Origin: Alphaproteobacteria bacterium
GTDB lineage: Bacteria; Pseudomonadota; Alphaproteobacteria; ATCC43930; CGMCC-115725
DNA: 7,952 bases
Reading direction: 5' to 3'
Assembly: GCA_030039775.1 (NCBI GenBank)
Contig: JASHUX010000094.1
Span: forward strand, 1-7,952
Below, in pieces: positions 1-6,683 of this stretch (within the stretch, counting starts at the first letter, position 1; the number at the start of each line of letters is the position of its first letter). The notes under the pieces were generated by a model that saw nothing but the letters and a program-made list of their open reading frames with translations, was not told where the DNA came from and ran no database searches. Made by a program: the position numbers and the translations under genes.

Positions 1-387
1 TGCGAGCCATATATCCGCCGCCGCGCCGTCCGGCATATGGAGAAGGGCCGCGTCGTCATCTGCGCCGCGGGCACCGGCAATCCGTTCTTCACCACCGACA
101 CGGCCGCCGCGCTGCGCGCCTCCGAACTCGAATGCGACGCGCTGCTTAAGGCCACCAAGGTCGACGGGGTCTATTCCGCCGACCCGATGAAGGAACCCGA
201 TGCGACCCGGCACGAGCGCCTGACCTACATGGACGTGCTGTCGCGCGATTTGCAGGTGATGGATGCGGCGGCGATTTCGCTGGCCCGCGAGAATCGCATT
301 CCGATCCTGGTATTCTCCGTTCACCATGAGGGCGGCCTGGCAGAGGTTGTGCAAGGGAAGGGCCGCTACACCGTCATCACCGAATGA
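1..387 (+). CDS. pyrH: UMP kinase, 3' part (start lies outside the window)
   Basis: Uridylate kinase phosphorylates UMP to UDP with ATP, in the cytoplasm, in de novo pyrimidine synthesis. The reading frame is open from the first base, so the gene is cut by the window edge; the 128 residues seen are about the C-terminal half of a family of roughly 240. Family hallmarks are visible: EPYIRRRA near the window start, the nucleotide-binding stretch [19 protein letters not shown] (window residues 22-40), the [10 protein letters not shown] segment (53-62) and the C-terminal [14 protein letters not shown] (93-106). An internal ATG at 37 lies inside the conserved region and is not the real start. The gene ends in TGA at 385-387, ten bases before frr. 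pyrH followed by frr, usually after rpsB and tsf, is a very common bacterial order, so those two genes probably lie upstream. Nothing looks broken. Confidence 0.97.
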   Translation, partial: CEPYIRRRAVRHMEKGRVVICAAGTGNPFFTTDTAAALRASELECDALLKATKVDGVYSADPMKEPDATRHERLTYMDVLSRDLQVMDAAAISLARENRIPILVFSVHHEGGLAEVVQGKGRYTVITE

Positions 388-389
388 GG
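386..389 (+). promoter_or_regulatory. Ribosome binding site of frr (GAGG)
   Basis: GAGG overlaps the pyrH stop codon and lies 8 nt before the GTG at 398. It supports GTG 398 as the frr start rather than the far upstream ATG at 263, which lies inside pyrH in another frame. The overlap with the stop suggests coupled translation of the two genes. Confidence 0.6.
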
Positions 390-397
390 CAAGAAAC

Positions 398-958
398 GTG
401 GCCGAAGATCCAGTCATCATCGAGTTGAGACGCCGCATGGACGCCGCGCACGAAGTGCTGCGCAGGGAACTGACAGGGCTACGGACCGGTCGCGCCTCGG
501 TCAGCCTGCTCGATCCGATCCATGTCGAAGCATACGGCAACAATATGCCGCTCAAGGAAGTCGGTACGGTGAGCGCGCCCGAAGCGCGGCTGTTGGTGGT
601 GAGCATCTGGGACAAGGGCATCGTCAAGGCGGCCGAGAAAGCGATCCGCGAAGCGCCGCTCGGCCTCAACCCGCAAGTCGACGGCCAGACCATTCGGGTG
701 CCCATCCCGGCCTTGAGCGAGGACCGCCGCAAAGAGCTGACGCGGGTCGCCGCGAAATACGCGGAGGAGGCTCGGGTGTCGGTGCGCAATGTTCGGCGAG
801 ACGGCATCGACGGACTTAAGAAGAAGGAAAAGGCACATCAGATCACCGAAGACCAGCTGAAGCGCCTCGAGAAAGAAATCCAGGGCCTGACGGACACGGA
901 GGTCAGAAAGATCGACGCAACGTTGGCGCAAAAGGACAAGGAAATCCTTCAGGTCTGA
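398..958 (+). CDS. frr: Ribosome recycling factor
   Basis: RRF acts with EF-G to split the post-termination ribosome so that the subunits and mRNA can be reused; it is cytoplasmic and normally essential. With a GTG start at 398 the protein is 186 residues, matching the usual length of about 185. The L-shaped two-domain fold is recognisable: N-terminal helix with LRTGRAS (28-34), the small beta domain about 31-104 ([20 protein letters not shown]) and the long C-terminal helices with the highly conserved [12 protein letters not shown] (125-136) and a Lys/Glu-rich end. The frame is also open upstream to an ATG at 263, but that extension is an Arg-rich shadow of pyrH; the later ATG at 437 would remove part of the first helix. 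The gene sits 10 nt after pyrH and 4 nt before uppS, so it is probably cotranscribed with both. Confidence 0.97.
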   Translation: MAEDPVIIELRRRMDAAHEVLRRELTGLRTGRASVSLLDPIHVEAYGNNMPLKEVGTVSAPEARLLVVSIWDKGIVKAAEKAIREAPLGLNPQVDGQTIRVPIPALSEDRRKELTRVAAKYAEEARVSVRNVRRDGIDGLKKKEKAHQITEDQLKRLEKEIQGLTDTEVRKIDATLAQKDKEILQV

Positions 959-962
959 TCGG

Positions 963-1694
963 ATGGACGGAATCGAATCCAGACGCTCGCCGCCTACCCA
1001 CGTCGCCATCATCATGGACGGCAACGGCCGCTGGGCGAAAACGCGCGGCTTGCCGCGCGTTGCCGGGCATCGCCGCGGCGCCGAGGCGGTTCGCCGCACC
1101 GTCGAGGCGGCCGCGGAACTCGGCGTTTCGTATCTCACGCTCTACGGTTTCTCCTCAGAGAATTGGAAACGTCCGCCCGGCGAGATTCACGATCTGATGG
1201 GGCTGTTGCGCCATTATCTCCGCGCCGAGATTGCCGACTTGCACCGTAACGGCGTTCGTCTGCGGATCATCGGCGAGCGCGACCGGCTCGGCCCCGACAT
1301 CATCACGCTCATCGAAAATGGCGAGCGCCTGACGCAGGAGAATACGCGCCTCAACCTGACGATTGCGCTCTCCTACGGCGGCCGCGGCGAGATCGCGCTG
1401 GCCGCGCGCCGGCTGGCGCGTCTGGTCGAAGCCGGCCGCCTTTCCGCCGATGCGATCGATGAGAATGCGGTGGCCGGTCAGCTTCTGACGGTCGATATGC
1501 CTGATCCCGACCTGATCATCCGCACCAGCGGCGAGCAGCGCATCAGCAACTTCCTGCTGTGGCAATCGGCCTACGCCGAATTGGTCTTTGTAGACACCTA
1601 TTGGCCGGATTTCGGCAAAGCCGACCTCGAACGCGCGATCAGCGATTTCTGCGGCCGCGAGCGGCGTTACGGCGCCACCGTCGAATCCCGTTGA
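963..1694 (+). CDS. uppS: Undecaprenyl diphosphate synthase (cis-prenyltransferase)
   Basis: UppS condenses eight isopentenyl diphosphates onto farnesyl diphosphate to make C55 undecaprenyl diphosphate, the precursor of the lipid carrier for peptidoglycan and O-antigen units, at the cytoplasmic membrane face. The 243-residue length is normal. The catalytic motif IMDGNGRWAK (17-26) carries the metal-binding Asp19 and Arg23; GH at 35-36, FSSENWKRP (63-71), and RTSGEQRISNFLLWQ from 187 (Arg187, Arg193, Ser195) followed by Glu206 are the other signature elements. They sit at a constant offset of 7 from the E. coli numbering as I recall it, so the active site looks complete. The ATG at 963 is 4 nt after the frr stop with only a weak AGG upstream (951-953), suggesting translational coupling. 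It uses isoprenoid precursors, which makes the absence of dxr downstream more notable. Confidence 0.97.
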   Translation: MDGIESRRSPPTHVAIIMDGNGRWAKTRGLPRVAGHRRGAEAVRRTVEAAAELGVSYLTLYGFSSENWKRPPGEIHDLMGLLRHYLRAEIADLHRNGVRLRIIGERDRLGPDIITLIENGERLTQENTRLNLTIALSYGGRGEIALAARRLARLVEAGRLSADAIDENAVAGQLLTVDMPDPDLIIRTSGEQRISNFLLWQSAYAELVFVDTYWPDFGKADLERAISDFCGRERRYGATVESR

Positions 1695-1705
1695 ACGGTC
1701 CTGCG

Positions 1706-2371
1706 ATGGCGCGGCCGTCGAGGGCGCTGCGCCTGCGGATCGCGTCGGCCCTCGTCCTCGTTCCGATTGCGGTTGCGGCGGTATGGTTCGGTCCGCCGTG
1801 GATCACGATTGTCGTCGGGGTGGCCGGCTTGGCGATGGCGTGGGAACTGAGTCGCCTCGCCACCACACGGCAGTTGCGCCGCCAGGACTGGGCGTGGATC
1901 GCCATTGGCACGATCTGGATCGCGAGCGGCTGTGCGGCCTTCCTGTGGCTTGCCGCGACGGCCGGTCCGTTGGTCGTATTTTGGCTACTTGGAGTGGTTT
2001 GGGCGACCGATATATTCGCTTATTTCGTCGGGAAAGCCATCGGCGGACCCCGCCTAGCGCCACGATTGAGCCCGAACAAAACCTGGGCCGGCGTCATCGG
2101 GGGGCTGGTTGGCGCCACTGTTGCCGGCCTTATCGCCGCCCTGGCCTCGCATTCGCCGATAATCTCCATCACTTGCGTCAGCTTTGCCCTCAGTCTCGTC
2201 GCGCAAGCCGGCGATTTGGCGGAATCTTGGGGTAAGCGGCATTTTGCCGTGAAGGACGCCAGTGGCCTTATCCCAGGCCATGGCGGTGTGCTCGACCGGC
2301 TCGACGGGCTCCTCGCGGCAACCCAAGCACTGGCACTGTTAACATTCATTAGCGCGGTTCACATTGGCTAG
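1706..2371 (+). CDS. cdsA: Phosphatidate cytidylyltransferase (CDP-diacylglycerol synthase)
   Basis: CdsA converts phosphatidic acid and CTP to CDP-diacylglycerol, the branch point for phosphatidylethanolamine, phosphatidylglycerol and cardiolipin, in the inner membrane. From ATG 1706 the protein is 221 residues with about six or seven hydrophobic segments (roughly 11-28, 31-48, 63-84, 88-105, 128-147, 152-168, 205-220). The conserved cytoplasmic stretch with Asp102, SPNKTWAG (122-129) and Asp170 is present, and the family signature spans Ser174-Asp200 with KR, KD, HGG, DR and the final Asp. One signature position is odd: Gly176 stands where a hydrophobic residue is usual before KR. At 221 residues it is shorter than the E. 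coli enzyme of about 285, having fewer N-terminal membrane segments. An in-frame ATG at 1559 would add an Arg-rich stretch overlapping uppS and is unlikely. The gene follows uppS by 11 nt. Confidence 0.95.
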   Translation: MARPSRALRLRIASALVLVPIAVAAVWFGPPWITIVVGVAGLAMAWELSRLATTRQLRRQDWAWIAIGTIWIASGCAAFLWLAATAGPLVVFWLLGVVWATDIFAYFVGKAIGGPRLAPRLSPNKTWAGVIGGLVGATVAGLIAALASHSPIISITCVSFALSLVAQAGDLAESWGKRHFAVKDASGLIPGHGGVLDRLDGLLAATQALALLTFISAVHIG

Positions 2372-2472
2372 CGCAACACAATTTTGCCAAAGAGTGCCGA
2401 CAACTTTCCTGCTATCGTCGAGTCCCGACTCGGGGTAGGTGGTTAACTGCTCCTGGCTATTAAAGAAATTGG
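2372..2472 (+). other. 101-nt non-coding gap at the usual dxr position
   Basis: This is the largest intergenic space in the window. Alphaproteobacterial versions of this cluster commonly carry dxr between cdsA and rseP. I translated the three forward frames: they stay open for about 21-30 codons but none resembles Dxr. It holds a small inverted repeat (2419-2432) and an AT-rich stretch CTATTAAAGAAATT just before rseP. I see no T-tract that would make a terminator and no convincing -35/-10 pair. It could hold a promoter for the rseP-to-fabZ block, but that is inference from its size alone. Confidence 0.6.
2419..2432 (+). repeat. Small inverted repeat between cdsA and rseP
   Basis: CGAGT and ACTCG form a 5-bp stem around a CCCG loop; the alternative pairing CCCGA/TCGGG overlaps it (2424-2434). 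There is no following T-run, so a Rho-independent terminator is unlikely. It may be a minor hairpin or operator-like palindrome, or chance. Confidence 0.3.
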
Positions 2473-3615
2473 ATGGTGCGCATGGGCTTTTTGACGGGTG
2501 GCCTTAGCTACATTGTTCCATTCCTGATCGTCCTGACGATTCTCGTTTTCGTGCATGAATTGGGGCATTATCTGGTCGCCCGCTGGAACAAGGTACGTGT
2601 TGAGGTGTTTTCGATCGGCTTCGGGCCCGAATTGTTTGGCTGGACCGATCGCGCCGGAACACGTTGGAAAATCAGCGTGTTACCTCTAGGCGGCTACGTC
2701 AAGATGTTCGGCGAGGGCGACCTCAGTCCGGGTCGTGAAAGCGACATGCGCGAATTGACCCCTGCGGAGCGGGTCGTTTCATTCAAGCACAAGCGGCTGC
2801 CGCAACGAGCCGCCGTGGTGGTTGCCGGGCCCGCAGCTAATTTTATTTTTGCGGTCGTCGCATTCGCGCTAGTGTTCGCTACCGTCGGTCAGAGCGTAAC
2901 CCAGCCAATTGTCGGACAAGTGATGCCGGGATCGGCGGCCGCGGCCGCTGGGCTCCAACCAGGCGATCGATTCGTAGCCGTCGACGGCGCTAAGATCGCG
3001 CGCTTTGAGCAAATTCAGCAGATCATCGGCCTTAATACAGGTACGACGATACCGATCGTCGTCGATCGCGACGGCAAGAACGTTGCTCTGGCAGCCACGC
3101 CCCATATCGTTATCGATACCGACCATTTCGGAAATCAGCACACCATTGCGCGGCTCGGCGTGACGGCCAAGGCGGGCACGCTGGTTCGCCTGGATCCTGG
3201 GACCGCGGTATGGCATGGCGTGCAGCAGACCTGGAGCATCACGGCCGGAACGGTCGAGGCGCTGTGGCAGATGATTTCTGGCCGGCGTTCAGGTGAAGAA
3301 CTCTCCGGCCCCGTCGGTATCGTACGGATGTCAGGTGAAGTTGCAACTGGCGGCATTATTGCGTTGATCGGGTTCATGGCCGTTCTGTCCGTCAATCTCG
3401 GCCTGATCAATTTGTTTCCGATCCCCGTTCTTGACGGGGGACACTTGCTGTTTTATTTCGCTGAGGCGATACGAGGAAAACCGCTGGGCCACCGGGCGCA
3501 AGAGTTCGGCTTCCGCTTGGGTCTCGCGCTAGTGCTTACCCTGATGGTGTTCGCGACCTGGAATGATTTTGCCCGGCTTCATATCGTCGCGTTCATCAAG
3601 GGACTTATGACCTAA
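2473..3615 (+). CDS. rseP: RIP metalloprotease RseP (site-2 protease family)
   Basis: RseP is an inner-membrane zinc protease that cuts transmembrane segments, typically anti-sigma factors in envelope stress signalling and leftover signal peptides. The 380-residue protein has the zinc site HELGH (His28, Glu29, His32) in the first membrane helix (about 13-35), the conserved GPAANF segment (119-124) opening a second helix, and the third zinc ligand in PVLDGGH (Asp321), followed by a last helix near 350-366. One PDZ domain spans about 145-205 (GLQPGDRFVAVDG inside it). E. coli RseP has two PDZ domains and is about 450 residues; the single-PDZ form is common in Alphaproteobacteria. Two starts are possible, ATG 2473 and ATG 2482, three codons apart; neither has a strong Shine-Dalgarno sequence. 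It leads the outer-membrane block and precedes bamA by 39 nt. No anti-sigma substrate gene is visible, so its targets here are unknown. Confidence 0.96.
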   Translation: MVRMGFLTGGLSYIVPFLIVLTILVFVHELGHYLVARWNKVRVEVFSIGFGPELFGWTDRAGTRWKISVLPLGGYVKMFGEGDLSPGRESDMRELTPAERVVSFKHKRLPQRAAVVVAGPAANFIFAVVAFALVFATVGQSVTQPIVGQVMPGSAAAAAGLQPGDRFVAVDGAKIARFEQIQQIIGLNTGTTIPIVVDRDGKNVALAATPHIVIDTDHFGNQHTIARLGVTAKAGTLVRLDPGTAVWHGVQQTWSITAGTVEALWQMISGRRSGEELSGPVGIVRMSGEVATGGIIALIGFMAVLSVNLGLINLFPIPVLDGGHLLFYFAEAIRGKPLGHRAQEFGFRLGLALVLTLMVFATWNDFARLHIVAFIKGLMT

Positions 3616-3640
3616 CCGAACGTACAAACGGTCCGAAATC

Positions 3641-3654
3641 GAGGCGGGGGGGTA
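3641..3654 (+). promoter_or_regulatory. Ribosome binding region of bamA with a G7 tract
   Basis: GAGG (3641-3644) is followed by seven consecutive G bases (3646-3652) and TA, then GTG at 3655. No ATG lies nearby in frame, so the purine-rich site picks GTG 3655 as the start; TTG 3658 is a possible alternative. The G tract itself can also pair partly with the anti-Shine-Dalgarno sequence. Confidence 0.55.
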
Positions 3655-5979
3655 GTGTTGCGTTTTCAATGGGCTATCGTCGCGGTGTGCGCCGCTATTA
3701 CGGCTGCGTCAGCCATCGCGATCTCCCTGCCGCCGCCGAGCAACGCCCAGGTTGCATTGGGAGGAACGATTTCCGAGATCCGAATTGAAGGCGCACAACG
3801 CGTTGAGCCGGAGACCGTCAAGTCGTACATGACCGTGCAACCTGGCGATCCATTCGATCCAGATCGCATCGATCGCACGCTAAAGGCATTGTTTAACACT
3901 GGGCTTTTTAGCGACGTCCGTCTGAGCCGTGTGGGTAACGCCCTCATCGTGAAGGTCGTCGAGAATCCGGTAATCAATCGAGTAGTTTTCGAGGGCAATC
4001 ATAAGCTCTCAGACGATAACCTGCGTGAGGAGGTTCAGGAAAAGCCGCGCCAGGTTTTTACCCACACCAAAGTGCAAAGCGACGTGCGCCGCCTTTTGGA
4101 GCTCTATCGCCGTAGCGGCCGATTTGCAGCCACGGTCGATCCGAAGATTATCAAATTACCGCAGAACCGTGTCGACCTCGTGTTCGAAATCAACGAGGGC
4201 TCGGTTACGGAGGTGCGCAGTATCAACTTCGTGGGCAATTACCATTTCAGCGCGAGCAAATTGCGCGGCATCATCCAAACCAAGGAATCCCGGTGGTGGC
4301 GGTTTCTTAGCACCGACGACAACTACGATCCGGATCGCGTTACCTACGACCGCGAGCTGCTGCGTAAATTTTATCTGAGTCAAGGCTACGCCGACTTCCG
4401 TGTTGTGTCGGCGGTAGCGGAATTGACGCCGGCCCAAGACGGATTTCTCATTACGTTTACTGTCGACGAAGGCACGCGTTACCGGTTCGGTAAAATAACT
4501 GTCGAGAACCAATTCAAGGATGTCGGCGCAGCAGAGATCCACGCTGCAATTCCGGCGAAGGACGGCGAATGGTACAACGCCGATCTGATCCAGAAATCGA
4601 TCAGCAACATCACCGATACGTTGGGCAATCACGGTTACGCGTTCGTAACCGTCACGCCGCGTATTCGTCGCGATCCCATCAAACATACGATCGACATCGC
4701 TTTCGGCATAAAGGAAGGACCGCACGTCTATGTCGAGCGTATCGACATCAGCGGCAACGTTCGCACCCTGGACAAGGTAATCCGCCGCGAATTCCGCCTT
4801 GTCGAGGGTGACGCCTTTAACAGCACGAAACTCCAACGGTCGGAGCAACGCATCAAGAATTTGGGCTTCTTCAAGAAAGTCGACGTCACCAACAAGCCGG
4901 GCAGCGCACCGGACAAAACGGTTCTCGACGTAAAGGTCGAGGAACAGTCTACGGGCGAATTCTCGGTGGGCGTTGGTTATTCGACGGCCGAAGGTCCACT
5001 GGCCAATATTGGGGTCCGCGAGCGCAATCTGCTCGGTACCGGCGACGATTTGCGCATCAACACGCTCATCGCGTTTCTGACCCAGCAGGCCGATTTAAGT
5101 TTCACCGAGCCCTATTTCCTGGATCGTAATTTGGCGGCGGGCTTCGATCTGTTTGTGATGAACAACGACTACCAGGAATATGCGCAATACAATCAGTTCT
5201 CTTACGGCTTGGTCCTGCGAGCCGGTTACCAAATCAACGAGGATCTCCGTCAGACCCTGCGCTATACCATCCGCTCTGACACGATCGACGACATTGAATC
5301 GACAGCGTCTCCTTACATTCTGGCCGACGAAGGGCAGCGTTGGACTTCGGCGATCGGACAGACGTTGCTGTTTGACCGCCGTGACAATCGGTTGGAACCA
5401 ACCACTGGCTACTATGCTTCATTGTCAACCGATCTGGCTGGCGTGGGCTTCGGTTCGCGCTATTTCCGGACCGTCGTCAAGGCGGCATACTACTATCCCA
5501 TCGCCCCAGGATGGGTTGCCAGCGTGTCCGGCGAGGCCGGCAACATCGTCGGCATCGGACAGCCGGTCCTGCTTGAGGATCGCTTTTTTGTAGGCGGTGA
5601 CAATTTGCGCGGTTTCCAGGTCGGCGGCGTCGGTCCGCACGATCTGGTTACCGGCGATTCGCTCGGCGCCAACAATTATTACACCGGTACGCTCAATCTT
5701 GATTTTCCCATGGGCTTGCCCGAGGAATTGGGCGTGAAGGGACACACCTTCGTCGATTTCGGATCGGCATGGGGCATCGACCAAAGACCGCTGTTCAATC
5801 CGACCTACGGGGTTGTCGATCCGATTGGAGACTCGCCGTCTATCCGCGTAGCGCCCGGTGTCGGTGTATTGTGGAAATCGCCACTGGGCCCGATCGATCT
5901 TGATCTCGCATACGCGGTCAAAAAAGAACCGTATGATAAGCGTCAATTGTTTTGGGTCAGTTTCGGATCCAAATTCTAG
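3655..5979 (+). CDS. bamA: Outer membrane protein assembly factor BamA
   Basis: BamA is the core of the BAM complex, which folds and inserts beta-barrel proteins into the outer membrane. The 774-residue protein starts with a signal peptide of about 31 residues (hydrophobic AIVAVCAAITAASAIAI, likely cleavage after SNA). Five POTRA domains follow at roughly 38-105, 106-183, 184-274, 275-356 and 357-432, each recognisable by a strand-turn pattern such as IRIEGAQRV, VVFEGNHKL, INFVGNYHF and IDISGNVRT. The C-terminal Omp85 barrel covers about 435-774. Loop L6 carries LRGF (Leu651-Phe654), equivalent to the conserved VRGF/Y with the key Arg652. The protein ends with FWVSFGSKF, a terminal Phe as in a normal beta-signal. 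The start is GTG, 39 nt after rseP. Its position beside skp and lpxD is classic. No frameshift or truncation is seen. Confidence 0.97.
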   Translation: MLRFQWAIVAVCAAITAASAIAISLPPPSNAQVALGGTISEIRIEGAQRVEPETVKSYMTVQPGDPFDPDRIDRTLKALFNTGLFSDVRLSRVGNALIVKVVENPVINRVVFEGNHKLSDDNLREEVQEKPRQVFTHTKVQSDVRRLLELYRRSGRFAATVDPKIIKLPQNRVDLVFEINEGSVTEVRSINFVGNYHFSASKLRGIIQTKESRWWRFLSTDDNYDPDRVTYDRELLRKFYLSQGYADFRVVSAVAELTPAQDGFLITFTVDEGTRYRFGKITVENQFKDVGAAEIHAAIPAKDGEWYNADLIQKSISNITDTLGNHGYAFVTVTPRIRRDPIKHTIDIAFGIKEGPHVYVERIDISGNVRTLDKVIRREFRLVEGDAFNSTKLQRSEQRIKNLGFFKKVDVTNKPGSAPDKTVLDVKVEEQSTGEFSVGVGYSTAEGPLANIGVRERNLLGTGDDLRINTLIAFLTQQADLSFTEPYFLDRNLAAGFDLFVMNNDYQEYAQYNQFSYGLVLRAGYQINEDLRQTLRYTIRSDTIDDIESTASPYILADEGQRWTSAIGQTLLFDRRDNRLEPTTGYYASLSTDLAGVGFGSRYFRTVVKAAYYYPIAPGWVASVSGEAGNIVGIGQPVLLEDRFFVGGDNLRGFQVGGVGPHDLVTGDSLGANNYYTGTLNLDFPMGLPEELGVKGHTFVDFGSAWGIDQRPLFNPTYGVVDPIGDSPSIRVAPGVGVLWKSPLGPIDLDLAYAVKKEPYDKRQLFWVSFGSKF

Positions 5980-5983
5980 GAAC

Positions 5984-5988
5984 GAGGA
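5984..5988 (+). promoter_or_regulatory. Strong ribosome binding site of skp (GAGGA)
   Basis: GAGGA lies 6 nt before ATG 5995 and just after the bamA stop. It is the clearest Shine-Dalgarno sequence in the window and fits a chaperone that must be made in large amounts. Confidence 0.7.
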
Positions 5989-5994
5989 CTCACC

Positions 5995-6681
5995 ATGCAA
6001 TCCTGGTTAGTGCGTGCGGCTTGTTGCGCCGTCTTCATTGGAATTGGTGCGGTGTGGGCTGCGCCGCCTGTCTGGGCAGCCGACAAGAGCGCGCTAGTCC
6101 CGGCCGTGCTTGTCGTCGATTTGCCGCAGGTATTGCATGCCTCGAAAGCCGGCCAAGGGGTGCAGAATACCGTGGGCGAGGCAATGCAGGCCTATTCCAA
6201 GGACGTCGCGCGCGAGGAGGACGATCTTCAACGGATGCGCGCAGATCTAGAGCGTCAACATACCGCGTTGTCACAACAGGCCCTCGATGCCAAAGCCAAA
6301 GCGTTGCAGCTGCGGTATCAAGAACTGAACCGTAATGTTCAGGCCAAGCGGCAGGCGATGCAACAGGCGTACAACGACGCTATGTTGAAAGTGGAAAAGA
6401 CCGCGCTCAATATCGTTACCGAAATGGCGAAAGAACGTGGCGCAAATTTGGTGGTGCTGAAACAAGCTGTCGTATTCAGCCCGGAATCTTCGGATGTCAC
6501 AACGGAGGTATTAGCGCGTCTTGACAAAAGCATGGCCTCGGTTGCCGTGGCGCTCCCCAAAACAGGTGAGGCCCCGACGACTGCGCCGCGGCGCGAGCGA
6601 AGAACTTCGCAAAAGGGAAAGAACCAGCCGCAGGAATCGGCGCAGCAGCCGCCTGTGTTAAACTTGGAGCCGCAGCAATAG
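5995..6681 (+). CDS. skp: Periplasmic OmpH/Skp-family chaperone
   Basis: Skp-family proteins form trimers whose coiled-coil arms hold unfolded outer-membrane proteins in the periplasm and deliver them to BAM. The 228-residue precursor has a signal peptide with probable cleavage after VWA (residue 28). A short beta segment (VLVVDLPQVLHAS, 38-50) leads into a long charged, Gln- and Ala-rich coiled coil (about 65-145), then the return strand NLVVLKQAVVFS (151-162) and DVTTEVLARLD (167-177), the typical OmpH ending. After about residue 188 comes an extra tail of 40 residues rich in Pro, Gln, Arg and Lys, absent from E. coli Skp (about 160 residues). The Cys pair at 10-11 sits too early and in the wrong context for a lipobox. 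The gene begins 15 nt after bamA and ends 2 nt before lpxD, so it belongs to the same transcript. Sequence identity in this family is low; the call rests on architecture and position. Confidence 0.93.
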   Translation: MQSWLVRAACCAVFIGIGAVWAAPPVWAADKSALVPAVLVVDLPQVLHASKAGQGVQNTVGEAMQAYSKDVAREEDDLQRMRADLERQHTALSQQALDAKAKALQLRYQELNRNVQAKRQAMQQAYNDAMLKVEKTALNIVTEMAKERGANLVVLKQAVVFSPESSDVTTEVLARLDKSMASVAVALPKTGEAPTTAPRRERRTSQKGKNQPQESAQQPPVLNLEPQQ

Positions 6682-6683
6682 GC

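Noticed and set aside
479..1138. Minus-strand open frame (219 codons) across frr and uppS
   Set aside because: It covers two well-supported genes, is Arg/Asp-rich without a recognisable motif, and is a codon-bias shadow.
2384..2415. TTGCCA and TGCTAT as a sigma-70-like promoter
   Set aside because: The spacing is about 20 nt and the -10 matches the consensus poorly; too weak to list.
2402..2428. AACTT with TCCCGA 16 nt later as a sigma-E-like promoter before rseP
   Set aside because: The match to the E. coli-type consensus is partial on both sides, and Alphaproteobacteria generally use a different extracytoplasmic sigma-factor logic.
2372..2446. In-frame open stretch after the cdsA stop as a remnant of dxr or a longer CdsA
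   Set aside because: The 24 codons have no similarity to Dxr or to CdsA C-termini that I can see, and no start signal.
2338..2447. Two GTTAAC palindromes (2338-2343 and 2442-2447) around the dxr-less gap as a deletion scar
   Set aside because: A 6-bp match is expected by chance at this scale, and the first copy lies inside cdsA coding sequence.
4156..4848. Long minus-strand open frame (230 codons) inside bamA
   Set aside because: It lies wholly opposite a clearly conserved POTRA region, shows no recognisable domain, and such antisense frames are common in GC-rich DNA.
5425..6000. Minus-strand open frame (191 codons) opposite the bamA barrel end
   Set aside because: The bamA barrel on the plus strand is complete to its terminal Phe; the antisense product has no recognisable family feature.
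6022..6030. Cys pair in the Skp signal peptide as a lipoprotein lipobox
   Set aside because: The Cys residues sit at 10-11, before the hydrophobic core, and a normal signal peptidase I site follows at residue 28.
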